Shown piece after piece: positions 16,664 through 25,238 of a stretch of 64,000 nt of DNA (position 1 is its first letter; the number at the start of each line of letters is the position of its first letter). Where the stretch lies: positions 2,587,001 to 2,651,000 of the forward strand of contig NZ_CP028922.1 in assembly GCF_003060825.1 (NCBI RefSeq). Reading direction: 5' to 3'. This DNA is from Paenibacillus sp. CAA11. GTDB taxonomy: Bacteria; Bacillota; Bacilli; Paenibacillales; Paenibacillaceae. The notes beneath the pieces were generated by a model. That model was given only the letters and a program-made list of their open reading frames with translations, did no database searches and was not told the DNA's origin. The position numbers and the translations under genes are program-made.

Positions 16664-17533
16664 GTGAATTTCCAGGAGTATCCCGCCATTCTAAGAAAGA
16701 AGTCCCTTACGCTGAGACCAGCACAAGAAGTGGGCTTAATTCTGGTGTCCGCTTTACTTGTTGCAGCAGCCCTGAACCTATTTCAGATTCCACATCAGCA
16801 GTTGTCTGGAGGCATTGCTGGCGTAGCTTCCATTATTGGCTATTTGACCGGATGGAATATCTCGCTTGTTTATTTTGTGCTCAATGTTCCTCTAATCATT
16901 TGGGGCTGGAAGGTTGTCGGCAGAAAGTACATTGTGCTTAGTCTCATCTCGGTGCTTAGCACCACTTGGTTCATGACCATCATTCCTGTCGTCAACATCA
17001 CGCATGACGCTACCCTTGCGGCAGTATTCGGGGGAATTATCTCTGCAGCTGGAATCGGCTTCTCTCTTAGAGTAGGCGGGTCTACCGGCGGTTTTGATAT
17101 TGTGGGTTCGATCGTGACCCGTCGGCGTGACGTTCCTATGGGAAATATTTTATTTATACTTAACGGGGCGGTTATTCTTATCCTTGGCTTCTACAAGAAC
17201 TGGGATCTTGCCCTTTATTCTATGCTCTCCACCTTTGTCAAAGGTAAGGTTGTCGATATGATCCATGTCGGCCACATCAAGGTTACATGCTTCATTATTA
17301 CGAAGGAGAAGGATAAAATGCTCTGTCAGCTGCGTAAGCTGCATCACGGCATTACCTGTGTCGATTCACAGGGCGGTTACAGCGAAGAAGGCAACTATAT
17401 GCTAATGACCGTAACGACCCGGTATGAGCTTGCCGCTGTTCGCAAAACAGTACTAGATACAGATTGCCACGCTTTCATGAATGTGGTCCAGTCAACCGAA
17501 ATCGTCGGCCGATTTGCTAGGCCGGTCAAATAG
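16664..17533 (+). CDS. YitT family membrane protein (DUF2179 C-terminus)
   Basis: 289 residues from a GTG with AGAAGG about ten bases upstream. Five to six membrane helices fill residues 20-200, with the family-typical GGIAGVASIIGYLTGWN and GGSTGGFDIVGSIVTRR. The last 80 residues are a soluble DUF2179 domain (VTCFIITKEKDKML...GGYSEEGNYML). Family members are integral membrane proteins of unknown role; several copies are usual in Bacillales. It has its own terminator and is not coupled to lexA. Confidence 0.9.
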   Translation: MNFQEYPAILRKKSLTLRPAQEVGLILVSALLVAAALNLFQIPHQQLSGGIAGVASIIGYLTGWNISLVYFVLNVPLIIWGWKVVGRKYIVLSLISVLSTTWFMTIIPVVNITHDATLAAVFGGIISAAGIGFSLRVGGSTGGFDIVGSIVTRRRDVPMGNILFILNGAVILILGFYKNWDLALYSMLSTFVKGKVVDMIHVGHIKVTCFIITKEKDKMLCQLRKLHHGITCVDSQGGYSEEGNYMLMTVTTRYELAAVRKTVLDTDCHAFMNVVQSTEIVGRFARPVK

Positions 17534-17544
17534 ATGCAAAGAAC

Positions 17545-17587
17545 AAAATGTCCAGAGTAGCAGATCATCTGCCCCTGGACATTTTTT
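17545..17587. terminator. Bidirectional terminator between yitT-like gene and M15 peptidase
   Basis: AAATGTCCAG / CTGGACATTT stem with a 19-base loop, with A-run and T-run on the two sides; it serves the convergent genes at 17533 and 17595. Confidence 0.9.
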
Positions 17588-17594
17588 ATAACTA

Positions 17595-18368
17595 TTAGGA
17601 TGGGGAGTTGGCATCTAGCAGGCCTGCTCGATGCATTACGGCAAGGAGACGGTAAAAAGTCAGACTCCCGCCGTTAGGAGTATTAATTAAACCTGCGCTT
17701 ACGGCAGACTGTACAGCTTCTTTGGCCCATTCGGGAACGTCCGTAAATAACTGCTCCTCGACCAACTTCACGCGGTTACTCAGCTGACTGAATGATTCAA
17801 TCAGCCTGGCCTGCTCCTGCACTGCGGCTTGTAAGGCTTGAAATTCCTTCTTCTCCTCGGGTGTCATGGCTTCCTCCTCCTCTAATTCTCTTAACTTCTC
17901 CATGACCTGTCTAACCTGATCTGCGGTTGGCTTCTTCCGGGCCCGATATTGAGCGGTGGTCAAGTCAAAAGTTATCTGAAGATGAGGATAGTCCTTGAAG
18001 CTCCTCCAATCGCCTCCCCACTCAAAGCCTAATTCCTTGGCCATGCTCACGACCTTCATCCAATCCGCATTAACCGTCCAGCTCACGCTCTTACCATCCG
18101 ACTGCAAAATAGCAAAATCAATAGCAACCCCAAAGTTGTGATAACTGCTGCCACCTTTGGCATTAGTGACAATGTTCCCCGGCTTGCTGCGTCCCTGTTC
18201 GTATAAGGCATTTTGCTCTGCTATTGAGCGATACCCCTGCGTGATGATTATATTTATCCCTTGCCGATAACTGCGCTTTATTAACTCTTGGGCTGCAGAC
18301 AGAACTGCCGGGTGAAGCCCCTTCAGCTTGGCAGAAGACTTGCCCATCAATTGATCCAAAGTTAGCAT
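17595..18368 (-). CDS. M15 family peptidoglycan endopeptidase, endolysin-like
   Basis: 257 residues. The N-terminal 140 residues are an M15 (VanY/CwlK/phage Ply500-type) zinc peptidase: IITQGYRSIAEQNALYEQGR, then SSYHNFGVAIDFA (zinc His and Asp), and the final zinc His in DYPHLQI. These enzymes cut L-Ala-D-Glu or D-Ala bonds in cell-wall peptides. There is no signal peptide, as in phage endolysins. A coiled-coil linker (about 150-200) leads to FTDVPEWAKEAVQSAVSAGLI, which resembles one S-layer-homology repeat, a wall anchor. It is downstream of two tiny genes under a LexA-box promoter with no terminator between, so it may be SOS-induced. Confidence 0.87.
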   Translation of the reverse strand: MLTLDQLMGKSSAKLKGLHPAVLSAAQELIKRSYRQGINIIITQGYRSIAEQNALYEQGRSKPGNIVTNAKGGSSYHNFGVAIDFAILQSDGKSVSWTVNADWMKVVSMAKELGFEWGGDWRSFKDYPHLQITFDLTTAQYRARKKPTADQVRQVMEKLRELEEEEAMTPEEKKEFQALQAAVQEQARLIESFSQLSNRVKLVEEQLFTDVPEWAKEAVQSAVSAGLINTPNGGSLTFYRLLAVMHRAGLLDANSPS

Positions 18369-18479
18369 CTAGGGCCGCCCCCTTTACAGATCATTTACCT
18401 TAACCGACGAGCATTCGCTTCTTTCCCAGCCTTCAATGATCACAATACCCTGTAAGTCCGTACGATCAGTCCATACAAT

Positions 18480-18635
18480 TTACTGCTTCTCCTCCAGGTG
18501 CTGCAATCCCGCCAGAATGGATATCTTATGCCGCCCTGTCATTCGCTGCAACTCTTCCCACGTCGGATTCCTCCTCCGCTGGCTGGATATATTCCATAGA
18601 ATTCGAAGCAGCTTACGTTCCAAATCAGGAAGCAT
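18480..18635 (-). CDS. Small helix-rich protein, possible DNA-binding (51 residues)
   Basis: Reads MLPDLERKLLRILWN at the start, then ...NPTWEELQRMTGRHKISILAGLQHLEEKQ. The second half has the spacing of a helix-turn-helix (WEELQRMTGR-HKISILAGLQ-HLEE). Its ATG overlaps the end of the preceding gene by 11 bp, so the pair is translationally coupled. Codon use and the overlap support a real gene; family not recognised. It is expected to respond to SOS through the LexA-box promoter upstream. Confidence 0.65.
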   Translation of the reverse strand: MLPDLERKLLRILWNISSQRRRNPTWEELQRMTGRHKISILAGLQHLEEKQ

Positions 18636-18831
18636 GACGTTCACCAGCTTTCAGCACTGAAAAAGCGAGCACCTGCTCCGTGCGAAAAGATCTCGGCTGC
18701 CCTGTGGCCAGACAATTCGCACGAATTAGGCCGTTATGAATGGCATGAACTTCAATGCTTCGCTGCGTAATGCGTCCAGCCCGATCCATATAGATAATCT
18801 CAAGTGTTGTTCCGATATACTTATTGCTCAT
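18625..18831 (-). CDS. Small WYL/YolD-like beta protein under SOS control
   Basis: 68 residues with GAGGTGAGGG before the ATG. Sequence pattern IGTTLEIIYMDRAGRITQRSI ... VHAIHNGLIRANCLATGQPRSF is a run of short strands like the small barrel of WYL-type or YolD proteins, which often bind nucleotides or pair with SOS polymerases. A typical YolD neighbour, a Y-family polymerase, is absent. First gene of the LexA-box operon 18831-17595. Function unknown. Confidence 0.68.
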   Translation of the reverse strand: MSNKYIGTTLEIIYMDRAGRITQRSIEVHAIHNGLIRANCLATGQPRSFRTEQVLAFSVLKAGERHAS

Positions 18832-18848
18832 AGATCCCTCACCTCACA

Positions 18849-18893
18849 CGAACGTTTGTTTGTATTATATGCGAATATATGTTCGTTATTCAA
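18849..18893 (-). promoter_or_regulatory. SOS promoter: two LexA boxes around a sigma-A promoter
   Basis: Minus-strand TTGAAT (18893-18888), 18-bp spacer, TATAAT (18869-18864). A LexA-type box, CGAATATATGTTCG at 18872-18885, fills the spacer, and a second, CGAACGTTTGTTTG at 18849-18862, sits just after the -10. Placement is that of a classic LexA operator. Confidence 0.85.
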
Positions 18894-18980
18894 TATGAAA
18901 TTACAGGAGGGGAAGCAGGGATCATGTGCGTCATTCTTAAAAAGGATTGCGTCGATCGAGACATCCAAATACATCATATT

Positions 18981-19862
18981 TTAGTAAGGAAGATTAGAAA
19001 TGCAACGTGAAAATGCCATATTCAGCATCTCTTGATTGTAAACACCATACTTTCGATTTTGTTCAAGCACCCAGTTAGCAAAGCCTACTGCACGATTATA
19101 GTTATTGTTATCATGTGCATGAAGATTAAAATGCATAAAATCCAGCATGATCTGATTCTCTTCATCCGATAAGGCAAGCCCAAGCTGGCTGAATTGTCTT
19201 TGGCGCACCTTTCTTGCTGATTCGGCTTGAGTAGCTTGATGCTGATTAGACACTTGTCCACTGTGCAGCCGGTAATACAACAAATTGATGGGAAGATTAG
19301 CCATCTGGATATGCGGAGCTAACCGATTCCATAATTCGTAATCTTCGGCATGGGGATAATTATGATCATACTGAACATTCAGCCGATGAATCATACTGCT
19401 TCGCATAATTGTCGTTGGGTGGCAGATACAGCAATGGAACAAGAGCCAGGTTCTTATTTCTTCATGACTGACCGGATTTACTTTAGGTGTACCGCCAATA
19501 GAGGTAGTAAAGGCAGAACCGCTAAGATCAATAGATGGATGCTGATCCATGAATGTAATCTGAATGCCTAACCGATCGGGGGCAGCAAAATCATCACTAT
19601 CCATGCGTACAATATACTCCCCTGTTGCCAGGCTTAACCCTTCATTCAGGCTGGCTACAAGTCCTCTATTTTGTGAATGAAAAACCTTCCTTACCCTTGG
19701 ATCCTCTATTAATGAGATAAGATAGGACGAACCGTCTGTTGATCCATCATCAATGAGAATAAGCTCGAAGTCTGTATAGGTTTGCACCAATATACTGTGT
19801 ATCGCTTCTTGGACATAAGCTGCATTATTATAAACCGGCATGATCACGGATGCCCTTGGCAC
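18981..19862 (-). CDS. Family 2 glycosyltransferase
   Basis: 293 residues from a GTG with AGGAGGAG upstream. A longer frame starting 22 codons earlier has no ribosome site. GT-A fold motifs are ASVIMPVYNNAAYVQEAI at the N-terminus, LILIDDGSTDGSS, GEYIVRMDSDDFAAPDR (DxD, metal and nucleotide-sugar binding) and the acceptor-side HAEDYELWNRL (catalytic Asp of the ED motif). It probably adds a sugar to a cell-surface glycan or protein. No membrane helix and no sugar genes nearby, so the acceptor cannot be guessed. It stands alone between the SOS promoter region and a membrane protein gene. Confidence 0.88.
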   Translation of the reverse strand: MPRASVIMPVYNNAAYVQEAIHSILVQTYTDFELILIDDGSTDGSSYLISLIEDPRVRKVFHSQNRGLVASLNEGLSLATGEYIVRMDSDDFAAPDRLGIQITFMDQHPSIDLSGSAFTTSIGGTPKVNPVSHEEIRTWLLFHCCICHPTTIMRSSMIHRLNVQYDHNYPHAEDYELWNRLAPHIQMANLPINLLYYRLHSGQVSNQHQATQAESARKVRQRQFSQLGLALSDEENQIMLDFMHFNLHAHDNNNYNRAVGFANWVLEQNRKYGVYNQEMLNMAFSRCISNLPY

Positions 19863-19967
19863 ATAATCTCCTCCTATTCTTTGATAAGAATCTATAAATG
19901 ACCCAAGCAATTGATAGGTTCGTTTCATTGTATGTTAGAAGCATAAATCGGACAGGGCATATAGGTA

Positions 19968-19989
19968 ACAAAAAAGACTCTGCAGTCTT
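19968..19989 (-). terminator. Terminator after the gene ending at 20029
   Basis: AAGACTgcagAGTCTT type stem followed by TTTTTT on the minus strand. Confidence 0.7.
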
Positions 19990-20028
19990 AAACCGCATGA
20001 GCCTTAATTCAGATTATATTTAATGGCA

Positions 20029-20616
20029 TTAACTAATCCGCCGCTGCTCCTTCTTTTTAAACTTTGTCACTCCATATTCCTTATAAACTTCAATAGCCTG
20101 CTGGTTAATTAACATGCTTAATAATTGATCCACTTCACTAACTGTTAACGAAGTCTCCGTAAGGATTTCCTCTCTAGAAATTCCAGCATGCTGCTCTATC
20201 GTCTTGAGAAGACTGATTAATCGGTTGTTTGACTTATTAAAATTATTAACTACTTCCTTTACCTCATATAGATTTGAAATCACCTTATTCTTCATTTCCG
20301 GCTCGATCTCAAATTCCTTAATTTGCTGAACTGTGTTCTCAACAATATCATTCGCCTTATTCATATTCTTCATAAAATTATCTTCATCTCGGTAGTCACT
20401 TGGAGCATATAAAGCTTGGGGCCTGTACCATAAAGTCACGAAGAAAGACAGAACCAGCAAGATCGGAAACAACATGACAAACCAGATGAATACCCTCTGA
20501 ACCTCAGCGGCGATGAGCCCCAAAGCGACAGTGGCAGCAACCTCTGCAATACCGGCAAAAATAGCAATGATCGTTAGCGGATTGCTCACCTTGTTAATCT
20601 TATCGATCATGTTCAT
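20029..20616 (-). CDS. Two-helix membrane protein with C-terminal winged-helix-like segment, unknown function
   Basis: 195 residues, not recognised. Two hydrophobic helices (about 14-35 and 43-62) are followed by a charged helical region with coiled-coil character and a tail GISREEILTETSLTVSEVDQ-LLSMLINQQAIEVYKEYG that reads like a winged helix (helix, turn, helix, wing). Start has a GGAGG-like site (GGGAGAATGGAGGA). It has a terminator downstream and no coupled neighbour. Confidence 0.7.
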   Translation of the reverse strand: MNMIDKINKVSNPLTIIAIFAGIAEVAATVALGLIAAEVQRVFIWFVMLFPILLVLSFFVTLWYRPQALYAPSDYRDEDNFMKNMNKANDIVENTVQQIKEFEIEPEMKNKVISNLYEVKEVVNNFNKSNNRLISLLKTIEQHAGISREEILTETSLTVSEVDQLLSMLINQQAIEVYKEYGVTKFKKKEQRRIS

Positions 20617-20906
20617 TCCTCCATTCTCCCTCTTAACCTGAGGTTCATAGATTACCTGAATCGCAGCTGGTCAAATCCATTAGGTGTATGTACCATTATA
20701 GTTTGTATACTATATTTTGTAAATTTAAATAAATTTTGGAGAGTGATTAAATTATTTTACCGCTCTATCTTGCTTCAATTTGTCACCACTAGTCAAAAAA
20801 AGCCTCATTAGCTGTTGCTAACAAGGCTTCTTTTCACTACATATTCATCCTACCCCTAGAATATCCTCACCTAAATCCGTGTTGAATCCCTTCAATAAGT
20901 CAGATC
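20617..20906. other. 290-bp intergenic region
   Basis: AT-rich and without a convincing gene. It holds the upstream region of the gene at 20616 and, at 20795-20829, the terminator of the reductase gene. Confidence 0.5.
20795..20829 (-). terminator. Terminator of the reductase gene
   Basis: AAGCCTTGTTAGC / GCTAATGAGGCTT stem (one mismatch) then TTTTTTT on the minus strand. Confidence 0.85.
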
Positions 20907-21425
20907 TCAAGACTGAACTACATTCGCATAATCACGTGCAGAACGATCCAGCTCATCGTCAGTAAGCATGGACGCGTTATACTGAACAAAATAAGGAAGA
21001 AGCTTGATACCAATAAGATTACTGGTAGCTTCCAGCGGCCGCAACAGTTCCTCTATTGTAAATTTATTTCTTCCTTCTGGCCGATAATTCTCTATAGGGC
21101 TCCCTGCCGACAAAGCCACTAAAAGTTCTTTACCATGCAAATTATCCCCTTGTGATCCATAAGCCCAGCCATAGGTCAATACGAGATCCTGCCATTTTTT
21201 CAGAAGCGGCGGTGTGCTGTACCAGTAAAATGGAAATTGAAATACAATTCGGTCATGCTCCATAGCAAGCTGCTGCTCACGCTGTACATCAATCTGCTCA
21301 TCCGGATAGACCTCATACAGATTATGTACGGTTACACCTGACTTCTCCTTCAGTTCCTCGACCCATCGTTTGTTTATACAGGATTTTTCAAGATTGGGGT
21401 GGGCGACAATCACCAGTGTTCTCAT
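20907..21425 (-). CDS. NAD(P)H-dependent flavodoxin-fold oxidoreductase (YwrO/KefF-like)
   Basis: 172 residues. N-terminal TLVIVAHPNLEKS is the phosphate-binding start of the flavodoxin-2 fold. QFPFYWYSTPPLLKKWQD and TYGWAYG are the FMN-site signatures of the YwrO/YheR/KefF/MdaB quinone reductases. Such enzymes reduce quinones or other electrophiles by two electrons with NAD(P)H. The gene lies near an Lrp-type regulator and an AhpD-like gene, suggesting an oxidative or electrophile-stress group. Confidence 0.9.
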   Translation of the reverse strand: MRTLVIVAHPNLEKSCINKRWVEELKEKSGVTVHNLYEVYPDEQIDVQREQQLAMEHDRIVFQFPFYWYSTPPLLKKWQDLVLTYGWAYGSQGDNLHGKELLVALSAGSPIENYRPEGRNKFTIEELLRPLEATSNLIGIKLLPYFVQYNASMLTDDELDRSARDYANVVQS

Positions 21426-21583
21426 GGTTTTCCCTCTTTCCTATTGTTAGAGTTGGCTATATCCATAATGATACAACACTAAATTATATTGGGACTTTCA
21501 CACTTATTATGTCATCATCCTTCATTTCATTCAAGAACATGTCCCCGTACAAGTAGGCAGAACTGCTTCTCAATACCAATAGG

Positions 21584-22024
21584 TCAGTCTGAATTCATTT
21601 TTAAATTAGTCTCGATCTGAGAAAAGATAAAATGCGTTACTGTATGAGCATAAGGATTTACATCTTCAATAAACTGTTCTGCTTTTGCAAAAGTATCGAA
21701 CTGCATTTTAAGCATATAACAGGCGTTTCCCGCGATTCGATAGCAAAATTCCACATTGGATAACCCCTCGATATATTTCTTAAAAGAGTTATAGTCCCCG
21801 TTTTTGACAGTCGCTTCGACAATGCACTGAATGGGTAGGCCTAATTTCTCGTAATCCACCTCAAGTGTATACTTCTTTATAATTTCAAACGATTCCAATC
21901 TCCTTACGCGCTCTGTTACGGATGGGGAAGATAAATTGATTCTTCTCCCGATTTCACTCATCGACAATCTGCTATTTTCTCTTAGGATATCAATGATTTT
22001 CTTGTCCGTAGAATCAATTTTCAT
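21584..22024 (-). CDS. Lrp/AsnC family transcriptional regulator
   Basis: 146 residues from the second in-frame ATG (AGGGAG upstream, spacing long). Helix-turn-helix DKKIIDILRENSRLSMSEIGRRINLSSPSVTERVRRLE is followed by the RAM ligand-binding domain (VEATVKNGDYNSFKKYIE...RIAGNACYMLKMQF). Lrp proteins usually sense amino acids and often control the divergent gene. Here that is the AhpD-like gene 123 bp away, with the shared AT-rich region between holding both promoters. Confidence 0.92.
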   Translation of the reverse strand: MKIDSTDKKIIDILRENSRLSMSEIGRRINLSSPSVTERVRRLESFEIIKKYTLEVDYEKLGLPIQCIVEATVKNGDYNSFKKYIEGLSNVEFCYRIAGNACYMLKMQFDTFAKAEQFIEDVNPYAHTVTHFIFSQIETNLKMNSD

Positions 22025-22146
22025 AATTAAAGTTATTCTCCCTGTTTTCATTAAATTTCATAAATAATAAGTTGAATTGAATTGCGTATTCAATGTTATA
22101 TAACCAAATAATTCGATATTATAAATTGTACAAGGAGGTATGAATT

Positions 22147-22563
22147 ATGGCAAGAATCAGAGAATCAAACTATGGAATGACCCCTTTTCAAAAACTGTTA
22201 GGACATAATAAGGAGGTCATGAATGCATGGAATCAGCTAGGCGATGCGTTAGAGAAGGACGGAAGACTCTCAGCCCAGTTAAAGGAACAAGTACGGAGAA
22301 CTTTAGCGCAAAATAACGGCTGTGAGTATTGCAAAGCAAAAGGCAAGCCAGAACCTCATCTATTCGATGAAAAAATATCGCTCGCGGTAGGATTCGCAGA
22401 GATATTTATTAAACAAAAAGGAGATCTCTCAGATGGGATCTTCAATGTCTTAAAAGAGTCCCTAACTGATGAGGAAATTAGTGAACTTTGTGCCTTTATT
22501 ACATTCACAACGGCTTCCCAGTATTTTGGAGCTTTGATGCAGCTGGAAGCCCAGGAGAAATGA
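22147..22563 (+). CDS. AhpD-like / carboxymuconolactone decarboxylase family protein
   Basis: 138 residues with AAGGAGGT before ATG. All-helical, with the redox motif CEYC (residues 59-62) in NNGCEYCKAKGK. In AhpD-type proteins the two Cys and a following His form a peroxidase/reductase site; the usual downstream His is not obvious (…PHLF may supply it). Divergent from the Lrp regulator, which is its likely controller. It may work with the flavodoxin-fold reductase in detoxification, but that is inference. Confidence 0.85.
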   Translation: MARIRESNYGMTPFQKLLGHNKEVMNAWNQLGDALEKDGRLSAQLKEQVRRTLAQNNGCEYCKAKGKPEPHLFDEKISLAVGFAEIFIKQKGDLSDGIFNVLKESLTDEEISELCAFITFTTASQYFGALMQLEAQEK

Positions 22564-22672
22564 GACGATGTTCTTTTTTAGAAGAGAGATATTATATTTA
22601 CAATAAAAGGGAGATTGTGTTAAGGTAGTTAAAAAAAATCAATGTTATATCTGATTTTAAGAGGTGCATTTA

Positions 22673-23143
22673 ATGACCCTACTTTCCAGAAAACACAATT
22701 ATAATACATTTTTTAAGATGTTTTATCTTGGATATGCTGTTCTAATGCTAGTATCTTATAGCGCGTATGCCTGGATGGACCATCACCGGATGAATTTATC
22801 GCAAAAATGGTTACAAAAAAGCATTCTTCGTCCTGATGATATTGCAATCATTCACCAAAACGGACAAAGATCAGAAATGCTTCAATTGACTTTCCTCGCC
22901 ATATTTCTGATAGCGATGTGTATAATCCTTATTTGGTTCCGCAACAACAGGGTTGGACAATTTGTGTTCTTTATTGCAAATGCTATTTTATTCATTGTGA
23001 TTATTATTGGAGGATATATATTCTCCCTTAACTCATCTTCATCCATTGGCAACCTATTCGAACCATTAATCACTCCGACATGTACCCTGATAGGGCTATT
23101 GTTCTATTTGTTACTTGTCAGGAAGAGAAAAGCGAACGTTTAA
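22673..23143 (+). CDS. Four-helix membrane protein of unknown function
   Basis: 156 residues, start chosen at the ATG six bases after AGAGGTG; the in-frame GTG nine bases earlier lies inside that ribosome site. Hydrophobic helices at about 15-33, 72-93, 98-117 and 129-147, with a soluble loop of about 40 residues after the first. Ends in a basic KRKANV. No family recognised. It has its own terminator. Confidence 0.75.
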   Translation: MTLLSRKHNYNTFFKMFYLGYAVLMLVSYSAYAWMDHHRMNLSQKWLQKSILRPDDIAIIHQNGQRSEMLQLTFLAIFLIAMCIILIWFRNNRVGQFVFFIANAILFIVIIIGGYIFSLNSSSSIGNLFEPLITPTCTLIGLLFYLLLVRKRKANV

Positions 23144-23164
23144 GCGCAACTATATAAGACACAG

Positions 23165-23203
23165 CAAATACCCGCTGCTTAAATTAAACAGCGGGTATTT
23201 TGC
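23165..23203 (+). terminator. Terminator of the membrane protein gene
   Basis: AATACCCGCTG / CAGCGGGTATT perfect stem with an 11-base loop followed by TTG. The A-run on the left is weak, so it mostly serves the plus strand. Confidence 0.8.
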
Positions 23204-23275
23204 TATTCCCCTTTCATCCCGCACCACTTCATCTTCAGGATCTATTGAGCCAGTTACAGCTGTAAATGAAATAAG

Positions 23276-23307
23276 AAAAACCCCCAGCGCCTACAGCGCC
23301 AAGGGTT
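23276..23307 (-). terminator. glnA terminator
   Basis: AACCCTTGGCGC / GCGCTGGGGGTT stem with a short loop then TTTTT on the minus strand, seven bases after the glnA stop. Confidence 0.88.
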
Positions 23308-23314
23308 CCCCGTC

Positions 23315-24643
23315 TTAATACAACGTCATATATTGGTCACGTTCCCAAGCATGAACTTGTGTTCTGAACATATCCCATTCAATTTCCTTCAGTTCATAGA
23401 AATGAGTCAGGGCATGCTCACCCAGAGCCTCAACAATAACTTCATTCCGAAGCAATTCGCCCAAAGCTTCTTTCAAATCTGCAGGCAAGCTTGGAATGCC
23501 TTCTTCAACACGCTCTTCTTCCGACATCACATAGATGTTACGGTCGATTGGATCTACGAGCTTGTACTCGTTCTTGATCCCGTCAAGACCTGCCTTAAGC
23601 ATAACTGCCAATGCCAGGTAAGGGTTGGCAGCCGGGTCCGGGTTCCGTACTTCGACCCGAGTGCTGAGTCCGCGCGAAGCCGGGATACGAATCATCGGAC
23701 TACGGTTGCTCGCCGACCAAGCTACGTAGCAAGGTGCTTCATAGCCAGGAACAAGGCGTTTGTATGAGTTCACGGTTGGGTTTGTGATCGCAGCAAATGC
23801 ACGGGCATGCTTAAGTACTCCAGCCATGTAATGGCGTGCAGTCACACTCAAGCCAAGTGTATCGCTCTCGTCATAGAATGCATTCTCATCACCCTTGAAC
23901 AGGGATTGGTGACAGTGCATACCCGAACCGTTTACACCAAATAACGGTTTTGGCATAAAGGTTGCATGCAGGCCATGCTGACGGGCAATGGTCTTAACTA
24001 CAAGCTTAAAGGTTTGAATTTGGTCGGCAGCTTTAATAGCATTTGCATATTTAAAGTCAATTTCGTGCTGGCCTGGGGCTACCTCATGGTGAGAGGCTTC
24101 AATTTCAAAGCCCATCTCTTCAAGCGTCAGTACGATTTCACGACGGCAGTTCTCGCCCAGGTCTGTTGGAGCCAGATCAAAGTAACCGCCTTGGTCGTTA
24201 AGCTCCAGGGTTGGATTACCCTTCTCATCCGTCTTGAACAGGAAGAATTCTGGTTCTGGGCCTACGTTCATTGAGGTATAGCCCATTTCTTCAGCTTCCT
24301 TCAAAGCACGCTTTAGGATTCCGCGAGGGTCTCCAGCGAATGGCGTACCATCAGGCATATATACATCACAGATCAAACGGGCAACACGGTCCTCAGCTAC
24401 CCAAGGGAAGATCACCCAAGTGTCAAGATCAGGGTAAAGATACATATCAGATTCTTCAATGCGGACATAGCCCTCGATTGAGGATCCGTCAAACATCATT
24501 TTATTGTCGAGCGCTTTCTCAAGCTGACTTACGGGAATCTCCACATTCTTGATGGTCCCGAGCAAATCCGTAAATTGCAGTCGAATAAAACGAACGTTTT
24601 CTTCCTTGGCAATGCGCAGAATATCCTCTTTTGAATAACTCAC
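23315..24643 (-). CDS. glnA: Glutamine synthetase type I (GlnA)
   Basis: 442 residues, the Bacillus-type GSI-alpha size. Makes glutamine from glutamate and ammonia. Signatures: FDGSSIEGY, metal-site [11 protein letters not shown]-site [11 protein letters not shown] and NRSPMIRIP, and [11 protein letters not shown] near the C-terminus. There is no tyrosine adenylylation motif as in enterobacterial GSI-beta, consistent with feedback-inhibited control. It is the second gene after glnR, which carries the operator for the operon. Confidence 0.98.
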   Translation of the reverse strand: MSYSKEDILRIAKEENVRFIRLQFTDLLGTIKNVEIPVSQLEKALDNKMMFDGSSIEGYVRIEESDMYLYPDLDTWVIFPWVAEDRVARLICDVYMPDGTPFAGDPRGILKRALKEAEEMGYTSMNVGPEPEFFLFKTDEKGNPTLELNDQGGYFDLAPTDLGENCRREIVLTLEEMGFEIEASHHEVAPGQHEIDFKYANAIKAADQIQTFKLVVKTIARQHGLHATFMPKPLFGVNGSGMHCHQSLFKGDENAFYDESDTLGLSVTARHYMAGVLKHARAFAAITNPTVNSYKRLVPGYEAPCYVAWSASNRSPMIRIPASRGLSTRVEVRNPDPAANPYLALAVMLKAGLDGIKNEYKLVDPIDRNIYVMSEEERVEEGIPSLPADLKEALGELLRNEVIVEALGEHALTHFYELKEIEWDMFRTQVHAWERDQYMTLY

Positions 24644-24743
24644 TGTACCCTCTCCCTTTCATAGTTAAGTAACTTGGTCTACCACAAAAAAATTACCTAG
24701 GGATACTCCATACAGGACAATCCCCCTCGCGGCAGGACGCGAT

Positions 24744-25154
24744 TTATGATTTAAAAAAACGGGATAATTCACCTTGGATCAAGGATACCTGACCCGGTTT
24801 TCTCCCTGTAACCAACTGCTGCTTCAACATTCGATAAAGTTGCGAGTCCGTAAGTTCCCGGCGCTTCTCTTCAGTATCTGTGGTTATGACAGTAGCCTCC
24901 TGAGATTCTTTGCCCATCGGGTTCATCACCTGCTTAATGCCGGCAATATTCACACCCTTGTCAATTAAGGCTTTGATCTCAAGCAGTCTCTCTACGTCAT
25001 TAAAAGAGAACAATCGCTGATTTCCGGAGGTTCTGGCCGGTACAATTAACTGATGCTGTTCATAATAGCGAATCTGGCGAGCAGATAAATCGGTAAGCTT
25101 CATCACAATACCGATAGGGAATAAAGCCATATTTCTGCGGATTTCGTCACCCAT
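24744..25154 (-). CDS. glnR: GlnR transcriptional repressor (MerR family)
   Basis: 136 residues from the ATG with GGAAGG nine bases upstream. MerR-type winged helix (DLSARQIRYYEQHQLIVPART...RLFSFNDVERLLEIKALIDKGVNIAGIKQVM), then a C-terminal tail (GRKPGQVSLIQGELSRFFKS) like that through which feedback-inhibited glutamine synthetase controls GlnR. GlnR represses glnRA when nitrogen is plentiful. The match of promoter and operator upstream supports it. Confidence 0.96.
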   Translation of the reverse strand: MGDEIRRNMALFPIGIVMKLTDLSARQIRYYEQHQLIVPARTSGNQRLFSFNDVERLLEIKALIDKGVNIAGIKQVMNPMGKESQEATVITTDTEEKRRELTDSQLYRMLKQQLVTGRKPGQVSLIQGELSRFFKS

Positions 25155-25191
25155 CGCTCTCAACCTTCCAATAATGAATTAGTCTGATTCG

Positions 25192-25220
25192 ATTGTATGT
25201 CATGTTGTCTAACATGTCAA
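25192..25220 (-). promoter_or_regulatory. glnRA promoter with a GlnR/TnrA site in the spacer
   Basis: Minus-strand TTGACA (25220-25215), 17-bp spacer, TACAAT (25197-25192). The spacer itself is TGTTAGACAACATGACA, an exact match to TGTNA-N7-TNACA, so a GlnR dimer would block RNA polymerase. Confidence 0.92.
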
Positions 25221-25238
25221 GCTAGAATCAGGTAACCA

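Noticed and set aside
17595..18831. Complete prophage around the endolysin-like gene
   Set aside because: No capsid, tail, integrase or terminase genes lie nearby; only the lysin and two tiny genes.
24271..24552. Plus-strand ORFs inside glnA, mutS and other conserved genes
   Set aside because: All overlap strongly conserved minus-strand genes and have no ribosome sites or family resemblance.
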